A DNA stretch of 64,000 bases from an uncultured Collinsella sp. (GCA_959026725.1 CAUFMG010000012.1:1-64000), one strand, 5' to 3'. Positions 33,598-42,514 are shown, numbered from the stretch's first letter. The notes: generated by a model from the sequence alone, not told the origin. Made by a program: numbers and translations.

Positions 33598-34638
33598 CTA
33601 TTCGCCGGCCTCCCGGCACATCGCGCCGAGGGCCCACAGCCACCTCACGAGCTCGGCGGCGGTGGCGGCGTTCGCCTTCGCCTGGGGCATGCCCCTGGCG
33701 AGCATCTCCTCGCGGCGCCGGAGCAGGCGCTCGGAACCCTTCCTCCCGTGCATCCTCACCTCGAGCGGGACGCCGCTGCCCTTGGGCATCAGCTTCGGTT
33801 GGTGGCTCGCCTGGACGTAGCTCCAGGACCCCTCGACGGCCAGCCTCCTGACGAGCGCGTTGCCGGCCCCGCTGATCCCGCCGAGGCGCACGGAGTCCGC
33901 GCTCGACCTCTGCTTCGGGGCGAGGCCGAAGTAGGACGTCACCTGCCTGCCGGAGCGGAACCTCGAGAAGTCGCCGACCTCGGACGCGAAGGCGGCGGCG
34001 AGCGCGAACCCGCACCCCTTGATCGACTGGAGCGCCTCGACCTCGTTCCTCAGCGCCGCAAGCGCCCGGATGCCGCCGTCGTCGGCGGGGTGTATGCCGT
34101 CGAGCCACCTGAGGAAGCCGTACGTCCAGTACCTCCGGGGGTTGCCGGCCGGCGTCGTGCCGCCGTAGACGTAGCCGCGGCGGGCCAGGAACGCCAGGAG
34201 CCGCTGCTTCGCCGCCGCGAGCCTGGCGGTCGCGGCGTCGTGGGCGGCGGCGAGGTCCCTGAGCCCCTCGATCTCGGGGGGCGGTACCCATACCGGGGTG
34301 ACGTCGTGCGACAGTATCGCCTTGGCCATCCTGGCCGCGTCGTTGCGGTCGTTCTTGGACGAGAGGTCTGCCGCCGACCTCGGGACCTTGGAGACGGCCG
34401 CGACGACGCAGTCGACGCCGAGGGCCGACAGCTCCCTCTGCGGCGCGAAGCCGAGGTAGCCGCTCTCGTAGACGGCGAGCGACGGGCCCGGGAAGCCCGA
34501 CATCCACTCCGCGACCTCGCCCCACGGGTTGCCGCGGAACCTCCTCGCCACGGCCTCGCCCGTCTCCGCGTCGAGCGCGCAGACGGTGGTGGACCTGAGG
34601 TGTACGTCCATTCCGAAGGCGGTAGAATATCTAGGCAC
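33598..34638 (-). CDS. IS110-family DEDD transposase (recombinase)
   Basis: The 346-residue protein has the two-domain IS110 structure. The N-terminal RuvC-like DEDD domain shows GMDVH (D11), VYESGYLG (E58) and KNDRNDA (D97 and D100). The C-terminal Transposase_20 domain contains IKGCGFALAAAFASEVGDF, SGRQVTSYFGLAPKQRSS and SGAGNALVRRL, including the candidate catalytic Ser. All four acidic residues are present and the frame is open, so the enzyme could be active. Members of the family recombine DNA guided by a structured bridge RNA encoded in the element's noncoding end. Confidence 0.95.
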   Translation of the reverse strand: MPRYSTAFGMDVHLRSTTVCALDAETGEAVARRFRGNPWGEVAEWMSGFPGPSLAVYESGYLGFAPQRELSALGVDCVVAAVSKVPRSAADLSSKNDRNDAARMAKAILSHDVTPVWVPPPEIEGLRDLAAAHDAATARLAAAKQRLLAFLARRGYVYGGTTPAGNPRRYWTYGFLRWLDGIHPADDGGIRALAALRNEVEALQSIKGCGFALAAAFASEVGDFSRFRSGRQVTSYFGLAPKQRSSADSVRLGGISGAGNALVRRLAVEGSWSYVQASHQPKLMPKGSGVPLEVRMHGRKGSERLLRRREEMLARGMPQAKANAATAAELVRWLWALGAMCREAGE

Positions 34639-34835
34639 GGGAGCCTCCCAACCTCGTTGCGGCGCGGCTGCGCCTCTGGCACTTCAACAACATTGTCGCA
34701 GCCCCGACCCGCGGTCACGAGCGGGGGCTCCTGTCGTTTCCGTGCCCTCGGATTGGGTCATAGTGTCTGACTTATGCTCAACCTGTGGCGCCATTTTGCC
34801 TGAAGGCATCTTGCTCGCTCTGGCGGGTTTTCGCT
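34639..34835 (-). ncRNA. Candidate bridge-RNA region of the IS110 element
   Basis: This 197 bp lies between the transposase start and the element end, the usual place of the bridge RNA in the IS110 subgroup. Read on the minus strand, AACGACAG (complement of CTGTCGTT at 34731-34738) is directly followed by a strong hairpin AGCCCC/GGGGCT (34700-34729). The same AACGACAG is the flanking target sequence read on that strand (34833-34840), as expected of a left target guide placed before a hairpin. No convincing right guide was found. The noncoding downstream end (33319-33597) is an alternative location. Confidence 0.4.
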
Positions 34836-34912
34836 GTCGTTGACAAAGCATCGGCGTTCCCTTGGCTGTTGGAGATGATCCCGTAGTCGTTGGGGACGTT
34901 CTTAAATGACTA
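34836..34912. repeat. Composite repeat B/C, copy 2, right part
   Basis: After the IS110 element the sequence resumes with GTCGTTGACAAAGCATCGGC and ends GGGGACGTTCTTAAATGACTA minus its last base, matching block C of copy 1 (30111-30189) with scattered differences. The closing TAGTCGTT and AAATGACTA form a short inverted repeat. The remaining bases to the tgt start at 35008 hold no other recognised element. Confidence 0.82.
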
Positions 34913-35007
34913 GTCGTTTAATGCACCAGTTTCTGTCGAGTCGGTGCTTCTCGCGGGTTGCCCGTATAATGTTTTGCGTATGAACCGCAACCAAGGAGTT
35001 CCAGTTT

Positions 35008-36147
<1,140 letters not shown>

Positions 36148-36297
36148 GAGCGGCGCGGGCGCTTGCAGAGCGCGGGCAACGGCAAGGGGCGAGCGACGGC
36201 CGGTCGTCACATTTGCTGACACCGGCCGCACGACCGCTGACCGATAGCTTGCAAGCACTTGATGCATCGTGGGTACCATACCGAATAGTTGATGTTC

Positions 36298-36344
36298 GGG
36301 CGGGTGTTTGGCGCATGGCGTCGACCCCGCCCGCTTTTCTTTTT
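36298..36344 (+). terminator. Terminator in front of the LOG-family gene
   Basis: GGGCGGG at 36298-36304 pairs with CCCGCCC at 36326-36332 around a GC-rich loop, then TTTTCTTTTT follows at 36335-36344. It ends only 17 bp before the next gene's ATG at 36361 and overlaps its ribosome-binding region. It can end tgt transcripts, or act as an attenuator for the LOG gene if transcription starts within 36160-36290. Confidence 0.75.
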
Positions 36345-36360
36345 CTCGATAGGAGTGCCC

Positions 36361-37119
36361 ATGATTAAGAATGAGAACGTCGAGGGCGAGCCTGCCTACG
36401 ACGAGACGTACCGCCGCGGCCCCGTGGTCATGCGCGGCCCCATGATTCCTAAGGACAACACCTACGCCAACCTGCTGGCGCCCGAGGAGTCGACCGACTG
36501 GCTGCATGCCGATCCGTGGCGCGTACTGCGCATCCAGGCCGAGTTTGTCGATGGCTTTGGCGCACTTGCCGAGTTAGGGCCTGCGGTGACCATCTTCGGT
36601 AGTGCCCGCACGCCCAAGACGGACCCGGCCTACAAGGCGGCGCGCACGGTCGGCCGTAAGATTGCCCAGCGCGGCGTGGCGGTTATCACCGGTGGTGGCC
36701 CCGGCATCATGGAAGCGGCCAACAGGGGAGCGGCGAGTGTCAACGGCAAGTCAGTTGGCCTGGGCATTGAATTGCCGCACGAGCATGGGCTCAATAAATA
36801 CGTGAACCTCGGCATGGACTTCCGTTACTTCTTTGTGCGCAAGACCATGTTCGTCAAATACAGCTCGGGCGCCATCGTGTTTCCCGGCGGCTTTGGCACG
36901 CTCGACGAGATGTTCGAGGTGCTCACGCTGGTGCAAACGCACAAGGTCAAGCGCATGCCCCTCGTGCTGGTGGGCACAGAGTACTGGCAGGGCCTGTTCG
37001 ACTGGCTCAACGGCCCGGTGATGGACGCCGGCATGATCAGCCCGCTCGATCCCGAGCTCGTGCACATCACCGACGACCTCAACGAAGCCGTCGACATCGC
37101 CCTGAGCGGGCTGATGTAG
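36361..37119 (+). CDS. LOG-family (TIGR00730) Rossmann-fold protein
   Basis: The ATG at 36361 follows AGGAGTG and gives 252 residues. The family motifs are both present: GGGPGIMEAANRGA (about 117-130) and FPGGFGTLDEMFEVLT (about 174-189), the PGGxGTxxE signature of lysine-decarboxylase-like/LOG proteins. Characterised relatives release cytokinin-type bases or cleave nucleoside 5'-monophosphates. No acidic lysine-decarboxylase chemistry is implied. The N-terminus carries about 60 extra residues relative to short LOG proteins, as in many actinobacterial members. It is monocistronic. Confidence 0.92.
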   Translation: MIKNENVEGEPAYDETYRRGPVVMRGPMIPKDNTYANLLAPEESTDWLHADPWRVLRIQAEFVDGFGALAELGPAVTIFGSARTPKTDPAYKAARTVGRKIAQRGVAVITGGGPGIMEAANRGAASVNGKSVGLGIELPHEHGLNKYVNLGMDFRYFFVRKTMFVKYSSGAIVFPGGFGTLDEMFEVLTLVQTHKVKRMPLVLVGTEYWQGLFDWLNGPVMDAGMISPLDPELVHITDDLNEAVDIALSGLM

Positions 37120-37149
37120 ATCAATCGTGCCCACGCGACATGAATACGC

Positions 37150-37185
37150 ATGGCAATCTGATGTTATTTAACATCAGATTGCCAT
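37150..37185. promoter_or_regulatory. Perfect 16 bp palindrome before the toxin-antitoxin operon
   Basis: ATGGCAATCTGATGTT at 37150-37165 and AACATCAGATTGCCAT at 37170-37185 are exact reverse complements with a 4 bp centre. It is followed by TTATATTGGGTATACT, which includes a possible -10 box for relB. It could be the autoregulatory operator of the antitoxin, a terminator for the LOG gene, or both. Confidence 0.6.
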
Positions 37186-37232
37186 TTATATTGGGTATAC
37201 TGGTGTAAAAGACGAGGGCGAGGAGGTCGCAA

Positions 37233-37532
37233 ATGTCTACAGCAACAGTTAAGCCTACGACGGTTCGAATCGAAGAGGGGCTCAAGGAGCAGGCGACTGA
37301 GTTCTTGGATTCGGTCGGCCTCAGCCTCAATTCCTATCTCAATCTTGCCGTTCGGCAGCTGGTAAATCAGCGAAAGATTCCTTTTGAGATTGTAGGAAGG
37401 GCGGAGGTGCCCAACGAGGCGACGAGGCGTGCCATGGTGATCGCCGAGGCTCATGAGTTGGGGATTTTGCCGGACGATAGCCCGTCATTCAATAACGCTG
37501 ATGAGCTTATGTCATTCCTCGATGAGGAATAG
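37233..37532 (+). CDS. RelB/DinJ-family antitoxin
   Basis: The 99-residue product opens with a ribbon-helix-helix segment: KPTTVRIEEGLKEQATEFLDSVGLSLNSYLNLAVRQLV, the standard RelB/DinJ DNA-binding N-terminus. The C-terminal half is acidic (FNNADELMSFLDEE) and should wrap the toxin. Two bases separate its stop from the toxin start. Such antitoxins bind their own promoter; the palindrome about 50 bp upstream is a candidate site. The gene has lower GC than its neighbours, as expected of a mobile accessory module. Confidence 0.9.
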   Translation: MSTATVKPTTVRIEEGLKEQATEFLDSVGLSLNSYLNLAVRQLVNQRKIPFEIVGRAEVPNEATRRAMVIAEAHELGILPDDSPSFNNADELMSFLDEE

Positions 37533-37534
37533 CG

Positions 37535-37843
37535 ATGTTCGAGATTAAAGTCGAGGCTCAATTTAAGGTGGACTACAAACGAACGATGCGCATGCATCCG
37601 CAGCTAAAAAGTGAGTTTAAAGCGGCGGTTGCAGAGCTTGTGGCTCATGGGTCACTTCCGGCGGAGTATGGCGCCCACGAGCTCTCAAACCCGGGCGGAA
37701 ACTACAACGGCTACATCGATTTCCACCTATCCGATGGCTTGGTCGATGTGGTCGTTCTTTATCTTCCCCATAAGACTAACCCAATGATTAGGCTGGTGAG
37801 AATGGGCACTCATCAGGAGCTGTTTCAGGGTCCGCTGGGCTGA
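37535..37843 (+). CDS. YafQ-type mRNA interferase toxin
   Basis: The 102-residue protein fits the RelE/YafQ superfamily: an N-terminal helix pair (FKVDYKRTMRMHPQLKSEFKAAVAELV), the GSLPAEYGAHEL segment, a beta-sheet with FHLSDGLVDVVVLY, and the C-terminal RLVRMGTHQELF, close to the YafQ ending R-x-G-S/T-H-x-E-L-F. Histidines at the GAHEL, DFHLSD and GTHQ positions match those used for catalysis or substrate contact in YafQ. Ribosome-dependent mRNA cleavage is expected. An insertion (PHKTNP) sits in the last hairpin. It is the second gene of the operon. Confidence 0.88.
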   Translation: MFEIKVEAQFKVDYKRTMRMHPQLKSEFKAAVAELVAHGSLPAEYGAHELSNPGGNYNGYIDFHLSDGLVDVVVLYLPHKTNPMIRLVRMGTHQELFQGPLG

Positions 37844-37856
37844 TCGCCGATTTCTA

Positions 37857-37923
37857 ACTTGCGGTGAAATAGGGATTGATTGGCGGCTAATAAGCCAAAA
37901 ACAGTCCCTATTTCACCGCAAGT
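37857..37923. repeat. Palindromic repeat family A, copy 2
   Basis: Arms ACTTGCGGTGAAATAGGGA and TCCCTATTTCACCGCAAGT pair perfectly, with an inner TTGGC/GCCAA hairpin. The right arm encodes the last residues (LAVK) and the TAG stop of the minus-strand primase-helicase. It therefore lies between two converging genes and may terminate both. The inner part is nearly the same as in copy 3 at 41416, on the far side of that gene. Confidence 0.9.
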
Positions 37924-40892
37924 GATGGAGATGTTCCGTCTGTTGACGCGGCATCTGGCTTTCCCTTGTGGCTGACTTCGTCTAAGAGCTCCGCTGCGAT
38001 CTCGCTGTTTTTGAACCTTATGCTGCAGTCTTCGTTCTTTGGGAAAGCTAGCAGCGGGATCGTTCCGTACCAGACAGTTTCTTCGTCAATTATCGCTGCA
38101 CACAAACGTCCTTCTGCTCTGATGGCATACTCGACGTTCATTTCGGCCAAAGTCTCTTTTGCATCTTCACGCGGAGTCGAGGCAAGGTAAATCTCAAGGG
38201 CAATCCCTCGGGCAGCGGCGCCTTTGATTGCATCGCCGAGCTTTGCAAGGCAGGCGGCAGATACGTAGGGCGCGGCAATGAAGATGCTCTTGGCGGCGTC
38301 GACGATGTCTTCAACCAATGTCTCTACGGCATTCGCCGGCTCTATGAGAATGTTTTGATCGGGCTGCTCGCTGCCTCCGGTCACGTAGACTTCGTACCCA
38401 AGCTTGGCGTAGGTCTTGAGTCTCTTCTGGTACATGCGGGCGAGCATGGGTATCGACAGGTCGACGTAGTCGAATATCTCAACCCGCTGTTTGCCGTCGT
38501 AGTTTCTATGCAGCCTGCCTGCCTGTTGCGTTACGCTGCCATCCCAGGCTATCGGCGTCGCAATAAACAAGTTGTCGAGATATGCAAGGTCGAACCCCTC
38601 GCTCAGGAGGCTTTCGGTGGCAACAATGATTCTGTGCTCGTGCTCAAAGCCGGGAAGCTTGCTCAATATCGCTTTCCTCTCTTTAGCATCGATTTCCCCG
38701 GTTAAGAGGATGGGCTCGTGTCCGCGGTCGCGAAGGAGCCTGCAAAGCTCCTCGGCATGCTTTTTCCTTTTTGAAAGCACAAGTGGGTGTCGACCGCTTG
38801 ATGCGGCTTCGAGGGCATCGTCGACAATTAATTCATTTCTTGCCGTATGCGCGCACAGAAGGTCGAGAATCTGATTGAAGCTTGCACCGGGCTCGTAGGC
38901 CGGTAGTCGAATTCCGGTAAAACGAGGCCGTACGATGCGCTGGATGCCCTGCTGGATCGCTTGCGTTTTTGGATCGATGACATAGCGAAGCGGTCCGCAG
39001 AGCATGGAGAGTGCCCGCGTAAGACCGTCGGAGCGCTCGGGCGTTGCGGAAAGGCCGTATACGTATTTGGCCGGGGCAGACTTGAGAACAAGCTCGAGCT
39101 GCGGCGCGGCGGCATGGTGGCATTCGTCGCAGATAATGAGGCCGTAATTGCGAACAAGGTCCTTAACTATTGGCTCTCCGGTTTGGCGGTCTTTGCCAGA
39201 CAGCGATTGAAATGAAGCGACGTCGATGAGGCCACTTACGGCGGTCTTGCCTCCTCCAATTTGCCCGATGAGCGGAGGCTGCTTTTTGCTGATTCGTCCT
39301 TTTGGGGTTCGGACGGGCTCCCTGTTGTCCGTAATGTCGACAAATCGCTCGAGCTGGGATTTCCATTGGGTTATGAGCGCGGTCTTGGGAACGATGACGA
39401 GCGTTGGAAGACCAATGGCGGCAATAAGGTAAGCTCCGATGACGGTTTTACCGAAGCCTGTCGGAGCGGACATGATTCCGTCTTCGTATATGAGCATCTG
39501 ATCAACGGCGATTTGCTGCTCAGGGCGAAGGGCGCCTTTAAATGTCATCACAATTTGATTGTCAGATTTGCGTTCGTCTGAATAGTGGACAGAGACGCCG
39601 GTTTCTTGGAGCAGTCGCTCAAGTTGAGCTTTGCAGCCTCTGGGAATCGCGACGCAGCCGCCTCTAAGCTCGCTGAGGTCTATGAGCCGCGGTTTACCGA
39701 ATACTGATTGATGCATAGATTGCGCGCGGAAGAATTCCGGGTTGGCGAATGTTGCGAGCCCGCGGATTTCCATTTGAGCCGCTGGACTCAGAGACTTCTC
39801 GGGGATGTACAGCATATCGGCTTGTGTGACGGGCAGCGATGAAGGAAAGTCCCGCGATGTGAGCGGTAGCCGTTTGCGGGGCGTTTGGGCATACCGTTTG
39901 GTCTTGTTTGCCACCGTAACTGTTGCTAGCCCGTGTGGGTTGTCCCCAGTGGTTTCGATCAGATTTTGCACTGTCGAGCGCGGAATCAGCTGGACTTGCG
40001 ACAGATAAAGCCATTGGTCGGGAAAGGGCTCGAATTGTTCGTCTACAAATACGCTGTTTCCTTCACGTTGTGCCTTGCCTTGAAAGGGAAGTGCGATGAG
40101 GTTTCCAAAGCCTCCATCGGGGATAGTGACCTGAGCGGGGAGCATTCGATCAAAGGCCTCGAACGTGATTGTTTTATTAAGCGCCGCGGCTTCGGTTATG
40201 AGGTAACTTCCAAACTCTCTGGCAGCCTTTGCGTCGATTGGCTCGAGGAAGAAAAACCAGATGTGTGCGCCGTTGCCGGACCTTGAGCGCTCAACGGCGG
40301 CGTTAATGCTCCGTCGTTTTGCAACAAGCCGTACGGCATTTGTTGCCTCTTTCCAGTCCGCTTTGTCAAAATCGATGACGAGAACTTTCGTGTTGCAGTC
40401 CCTGTCGAGAACATATTGCCCAAGGACATCGCGGAACCGGTCATCGTTGCCTTTAAAGTGAGCAATGATTGCGGCATCGCTTAATTCGGGGAAGATGCGA
40501 TTGCCGCATTCTGCGCATTTGACTCTTTGATGGGCTGCTTTGGGGCAAATTCCCGACTTCCACTCGTTTGCGCAAGCGGGCGTATAGCCGATACCTCCGT
40601 CTTTTCTGCGATATCCATGAGCGTAAACATCTTTACGTCCGGTAAAGAGACTGCGAAAGAGCTCGAGTTTGTCACGTGCTGGGCTCGCGCTGGTGACGAT
40701 GCCCTCGATTCGCGCTCGTTCATCGAACAAAGCGCCAGCTTCTTCCCACTCTTCAAGTGTGGCGTAGCGTACGTCTGAACCGTTGTTGCAAATGACGATT
40801 TGTCGGTGTGGGTCCGAGGTGTGCGCGATCGTCTGATCGTATTTAAATTGTGCGGTCCCAAAGAGGGCGTATTGATGCATGGTGTTGCCCAT
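37908..40892 (-). CDS. AEP primase-superfamily II helicase fusion (TOTE-type conflict protein)
   Basis: The 994-residue protein combines several modules. A Cys knuckle (C107, C116, C126, C129) leads to an archaeo-eukaryotic primase domain at about 140-300, with the metal pair in VLVIDFDKADW (D174, D176) and GNGAHIW (H210). A complete superfamily II helicase follows: APTGFGKT (Walker A, 476-483), ICDECHHA (589-592), SATPERSDG, and QQAGRLHR (789-796). The C-terminal 130 residues look like a PLD-type domain (IFIAAPYVSAACL) without an obvious HKD pair. This AEP plus helicase layout is that of TOTE conflict-system proteins proposed to act in phage or plasmid defence. It is a single gene, with no TET/JBP partner nearby. 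The final codons come from repeat A2. Confidence 0.85.
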   Translation of the reverse strand: MGNTMHQYALFGTAQFKYDQTIAHTSDPHRQIVICNNGSDVRYATLEEWEEAGALFDERARIEGIVTSASPARDKLELFRSLFTGRKDVYAHGYRRKDGGIGYTPACANEWKSGICPKAAHQRVKCAECGNRIFPELSDAAIIAHFKGNDDRFRDVLGQYVLDRDCNTKVLVIDFDKADWKEATNAVRLVAKRRSINAAVERSRSGNGAHIWFFFLEPIDAKAAREFGSYLITEAAALNKTITFEAFDRMLPAQVTIPDGGFGNLIALPFQGKAQREGNSVFVDEQFEPFPDQWLYLSQVQLIPRSTVQNLIETTGDNPHGLATVTVANKTKRYAQTPRKRLPLTSRDFPSSLPVTQADMLYIPEKSLSPAAQMEIRGLATFANPEFFRAQSMHQSVFGKPRLIDLSELRGGCVAIPRGCKAQLERLLQETGVSVHYSDERKSDNQIVMTFKGALRPEQQIAVDQMLIYEDGIMSAPTGFGKTVIGAYLIAAIGLPTLVIVPKTALITQWKSQLERFVDITDNREPVRTPKGRISKKQPPLIGQIGGGKTAVSGLIDVASFQSLSGKDRQTGEPIVKDLVRNYGLIICDECHHAAAPQLELVLKSAPAKYVYGLSATPERSDGLTRALSMLCGPLRYVIDPKTQAIQQGIQRIVRPRFTGIRLPAYEPGASFNQILDLLCAHTARNELIVDDALEAASSGRHPLVLSKRKKHAEELCRLLRDRGHEPILLTGEIDAKERKAILSKLPGFEHEHRIIVATESLLSEGFDLAYLDNLFIATPIAWDGSVTQQAGRLHRNYDGKQRVEIFDYVDLSIPMLARMYQKRLKTYAKLGYEVYVTGGSEQPDQNILIEPANAVETLVEDIVDAAKSIFIAAPYVSAACLAKLGDAIKGAAARGIALEIYLASTPREDAKETLAEMNVEYAIRAEGRLCAAIIDEETVWYGTIPLLAFPKNEDCSIRFKNSEIAAELLDEVSHKGKPDAASTDGTSPSLAVK

Positions 40893-41105
40893 TTGAATGC
40901 CGTCCTTGTACTGGAGTTGTTGAGACGAGGGTACGGCATTGCGGCTTTTTGGGATATCTAATTTCGATTCAAGTTCGCTAATGGCGAGGGATTATTCCGC
41001 GAGCGGCTTTCGGTCGATGTCAAAGCGCGCGACGGCCCTTGATAACCAGGATTTGCGGTCATGTGGGTAGCCGGAGGCATACAGAGCGGGCTTCATTCGG
41101 ACCCG

Positions 41106-41325
41106 GTGGGCAAAAAATGGCAAATATGAGTACTGTTGTTTGGTTAGTACCATATCATTTGGAAAGTATTTAAGACCAATTGGCTGCGATTTGATATATC
41201 CAACCCCCTTACCACGACGATTCGGTACTTTATGGCGCTTGAAATCGGTGAAAGCGGGCAATTTCAGCAAGATTTTGCTGTTACTAAAATTGTGACAGTA
41301 CTCATATTTGCCATTTTTTGCCCAC
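41106..41325. repeat. Repeat family G, copy 2: 220 bp element with 31 bp perfect terminal inverted repeats
   Basis: Left arm 41106-41136 and right arm 41295-41325 are exact reverse complements (GTGGGCAAAAAATGGC outermost). Two positions differ from copy 1, and in each case both arms have changed so that pairing is kept. Shared sub-terminal segments are GTTAGTACCATAT on the left and TTGCTGTTACTAAA on the right; the centre is unrelated to copy 1. It occupies most of the 605 bp gap between the primase-helicase and DegV genes, in which no gene is seen. Confidence 0.87.
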
Positions 41326-41415
41326 TGGGTATCGTCGGGGGCTAGTCGAAGCTCCCTCAAACAGCTGGGAATGCGCCGATCGCCAGCATATCTTGCATAT
41401 GGATGGCGCAGCAAA

Positions 41416-41482
41416 AAAGTTGCGGTGGAATAGGGTTTGATTGGCGGCTGATGAGCTAAAAACAGTCCCTATTCCACCGCAA
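41416..41482. repeat. Palindromic repeat family A, copy 3
   Basis: Arms AGTTGCGGTGGAATAGGG and CCCTATTCCACCGCAACT pair perfectly. It ends 15 bp after the stop of the minus-strand DegV gene. With copy 2 it forms a direct repeat about 3.5 kb apart that brackets the primase-helicase gene and element G2. Confidence 0.88.
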
Positions 41483-41497
41483 CTGATGTGGGCGTCC

Positions 41498-42358
41498 CTA
41501 GTGAGTTGGCTGGTAGCGGGGGCAGTAGCTGATGGCGATGGCGTCGACGCCTACGTGGGTGGCAATGGTGCAGCCGATGGGGCCGGTGCCGGCGTCTACG
41601 TAGTCTTGGCCCGCGAGCGCTTGGTTGACGAGTTCCTGCTCCTCGGCGGCGCCGGTCGTGAGCACGCGCACGCTGGAGCCCGGATGCTCGGCCAAAAATG
41701 CGAGGCAATCGGCCATGGTGTTGGCAACGATGCGCTTGGCGCCGCGGCCCTTTTTGATGGCCTTGATCTCGCCCGATTTCCACTCCGGCGAAACGGCCAG
41801 GCGAATGTTGAGCATCTGCGTGAGCTGGCCGGCGAGTTTAGGTGCGCGGCCGTTCTTGACCAGGTTCTCGAGCGTGCGGGGAATCAGCAGCAGGTGGGCG
41901 TCGGGCAGCGTCGCGCGGATCTGCGCCTCGGTCTCGTCCAGGCTGCGACCGTCCTCGCGCATGGCGAGCGCGTACTCCACCAGCAGGCCTTCGGCACCCG
42001 AACCGGTGCGCGAATCGATGCAGCGCACGTCGAGCTCGTGGGTCTCGGCCGTCAGGCTGGCGTTGGCATAGCAGGCGGACCACTCGCTGCATAGCGAGAT
42101 AAAGATGGCGCTATCGTGGCCGTCGGCGAGCACGCGGTCAAAGAGCGCCTTGAACTCGCCGGCGCTCGGCTGCGAGGTGTGCGGCAACTGCTCGGAGCCA
42201 GCCATGCGGGCGACGTATTCCTCGGCGGTAATCTGCACTTGGTCGAGCAGGTCCTCACCCTCGATAATCACATGCAGTGGAATCACGTAAATGCCGAGCT
42301 CTTGAGCACGGGCGGGGGAGATGTCCGATGTGGAGTCGGTTATGATGGCAAAAGACAT
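41498..42358 (-). CDS. DegV-family protein, second copy
   Basis: The ATG at 42358 (MSFAIITDSTSDISP) follows AAAGGTG and gives 286 residues. TDSTSDIS is the DegV N-terminal signature; LPHTSQPSAGEF, CIDSRTGSGAEGLLV and the closing GCTIATHVGVDAIAISY keep the family pattern, although the usual H-x-G-P-G reads THVGVDA. It is clearly diverged from the DegV at 21636 and probably prefers a different acyl chain. The family presents fatty acids to FakA; no kinase is nearby. A HAD phosphatase gene is read divergently from it. Confidence 0.93.
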   Translation of the reverse strand: MSFAIITDSTSDISPARAQELGIYVIPLHVIIEGEDLLDQVQITAEEYVARMAGSEQLPHTSQPSAGEFKALFDRVLADGHDSAIFISLCSEWSACYANASLTAETHELDVRCIDSRTGSGAEGLLVEYALAMREDGRSLDETEAQIRATLPDAHLLLIPRTLENLVKNGRAPKLAGQLTQMLNIRLAVSPEWKSGEIKAIKKGRGAKRIVANTMADCLAFLAEHPGSSVRVLTTGAAEEQELVNQALAGQDYVDAGTGPIGCTIATHVGVDAIAISYCPRYQPTH

Positions 42359-42514
42359 AATTGCACCTTTCGTTGGGGCGCTTGCGCGCCGCCTTCTGAG
42401 AGCAAAGTGCGACAAGTATAGTGGAGTCGTTCCACATTTCTAGGTTCAATTGTTGAATAGTCAACAGTTTGAAGTGTCGGTGTGGAAATCATCAACTGGG
42501 GAAGAGGGATGCCG

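Larger units (their letters stand above)
33319..34835 (-). mobile_element. IS110-family insertion sequence (about 1.5 kb)
   Basis: The element was delimited by comparing the interrupted composite repeat with its uninterrupted copy after queA. GTTTTCGCT occurs at both junctions (33310-33318 and 34827-34835). Joining the flanks across one copy of it restores a repeat of 223 bp, against 224 bp in copy 1. Within the element, TATGACCCAATCCG at 33321-33334 reappears inverted at 34749-34762, but not at the very ends, as expected for a family lacking true terminal inverted repeats. It carries one transposase gene on the minus strand and about 200-280 bp of noncoding sequence at each side. Confidence 0.8.

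Noticed and set aside
33520..34770. Plus-strand frame of 416 codons across the IS110 element
   Set aside because: It is antisense to the DEDD transposase and has no recognisable domain.
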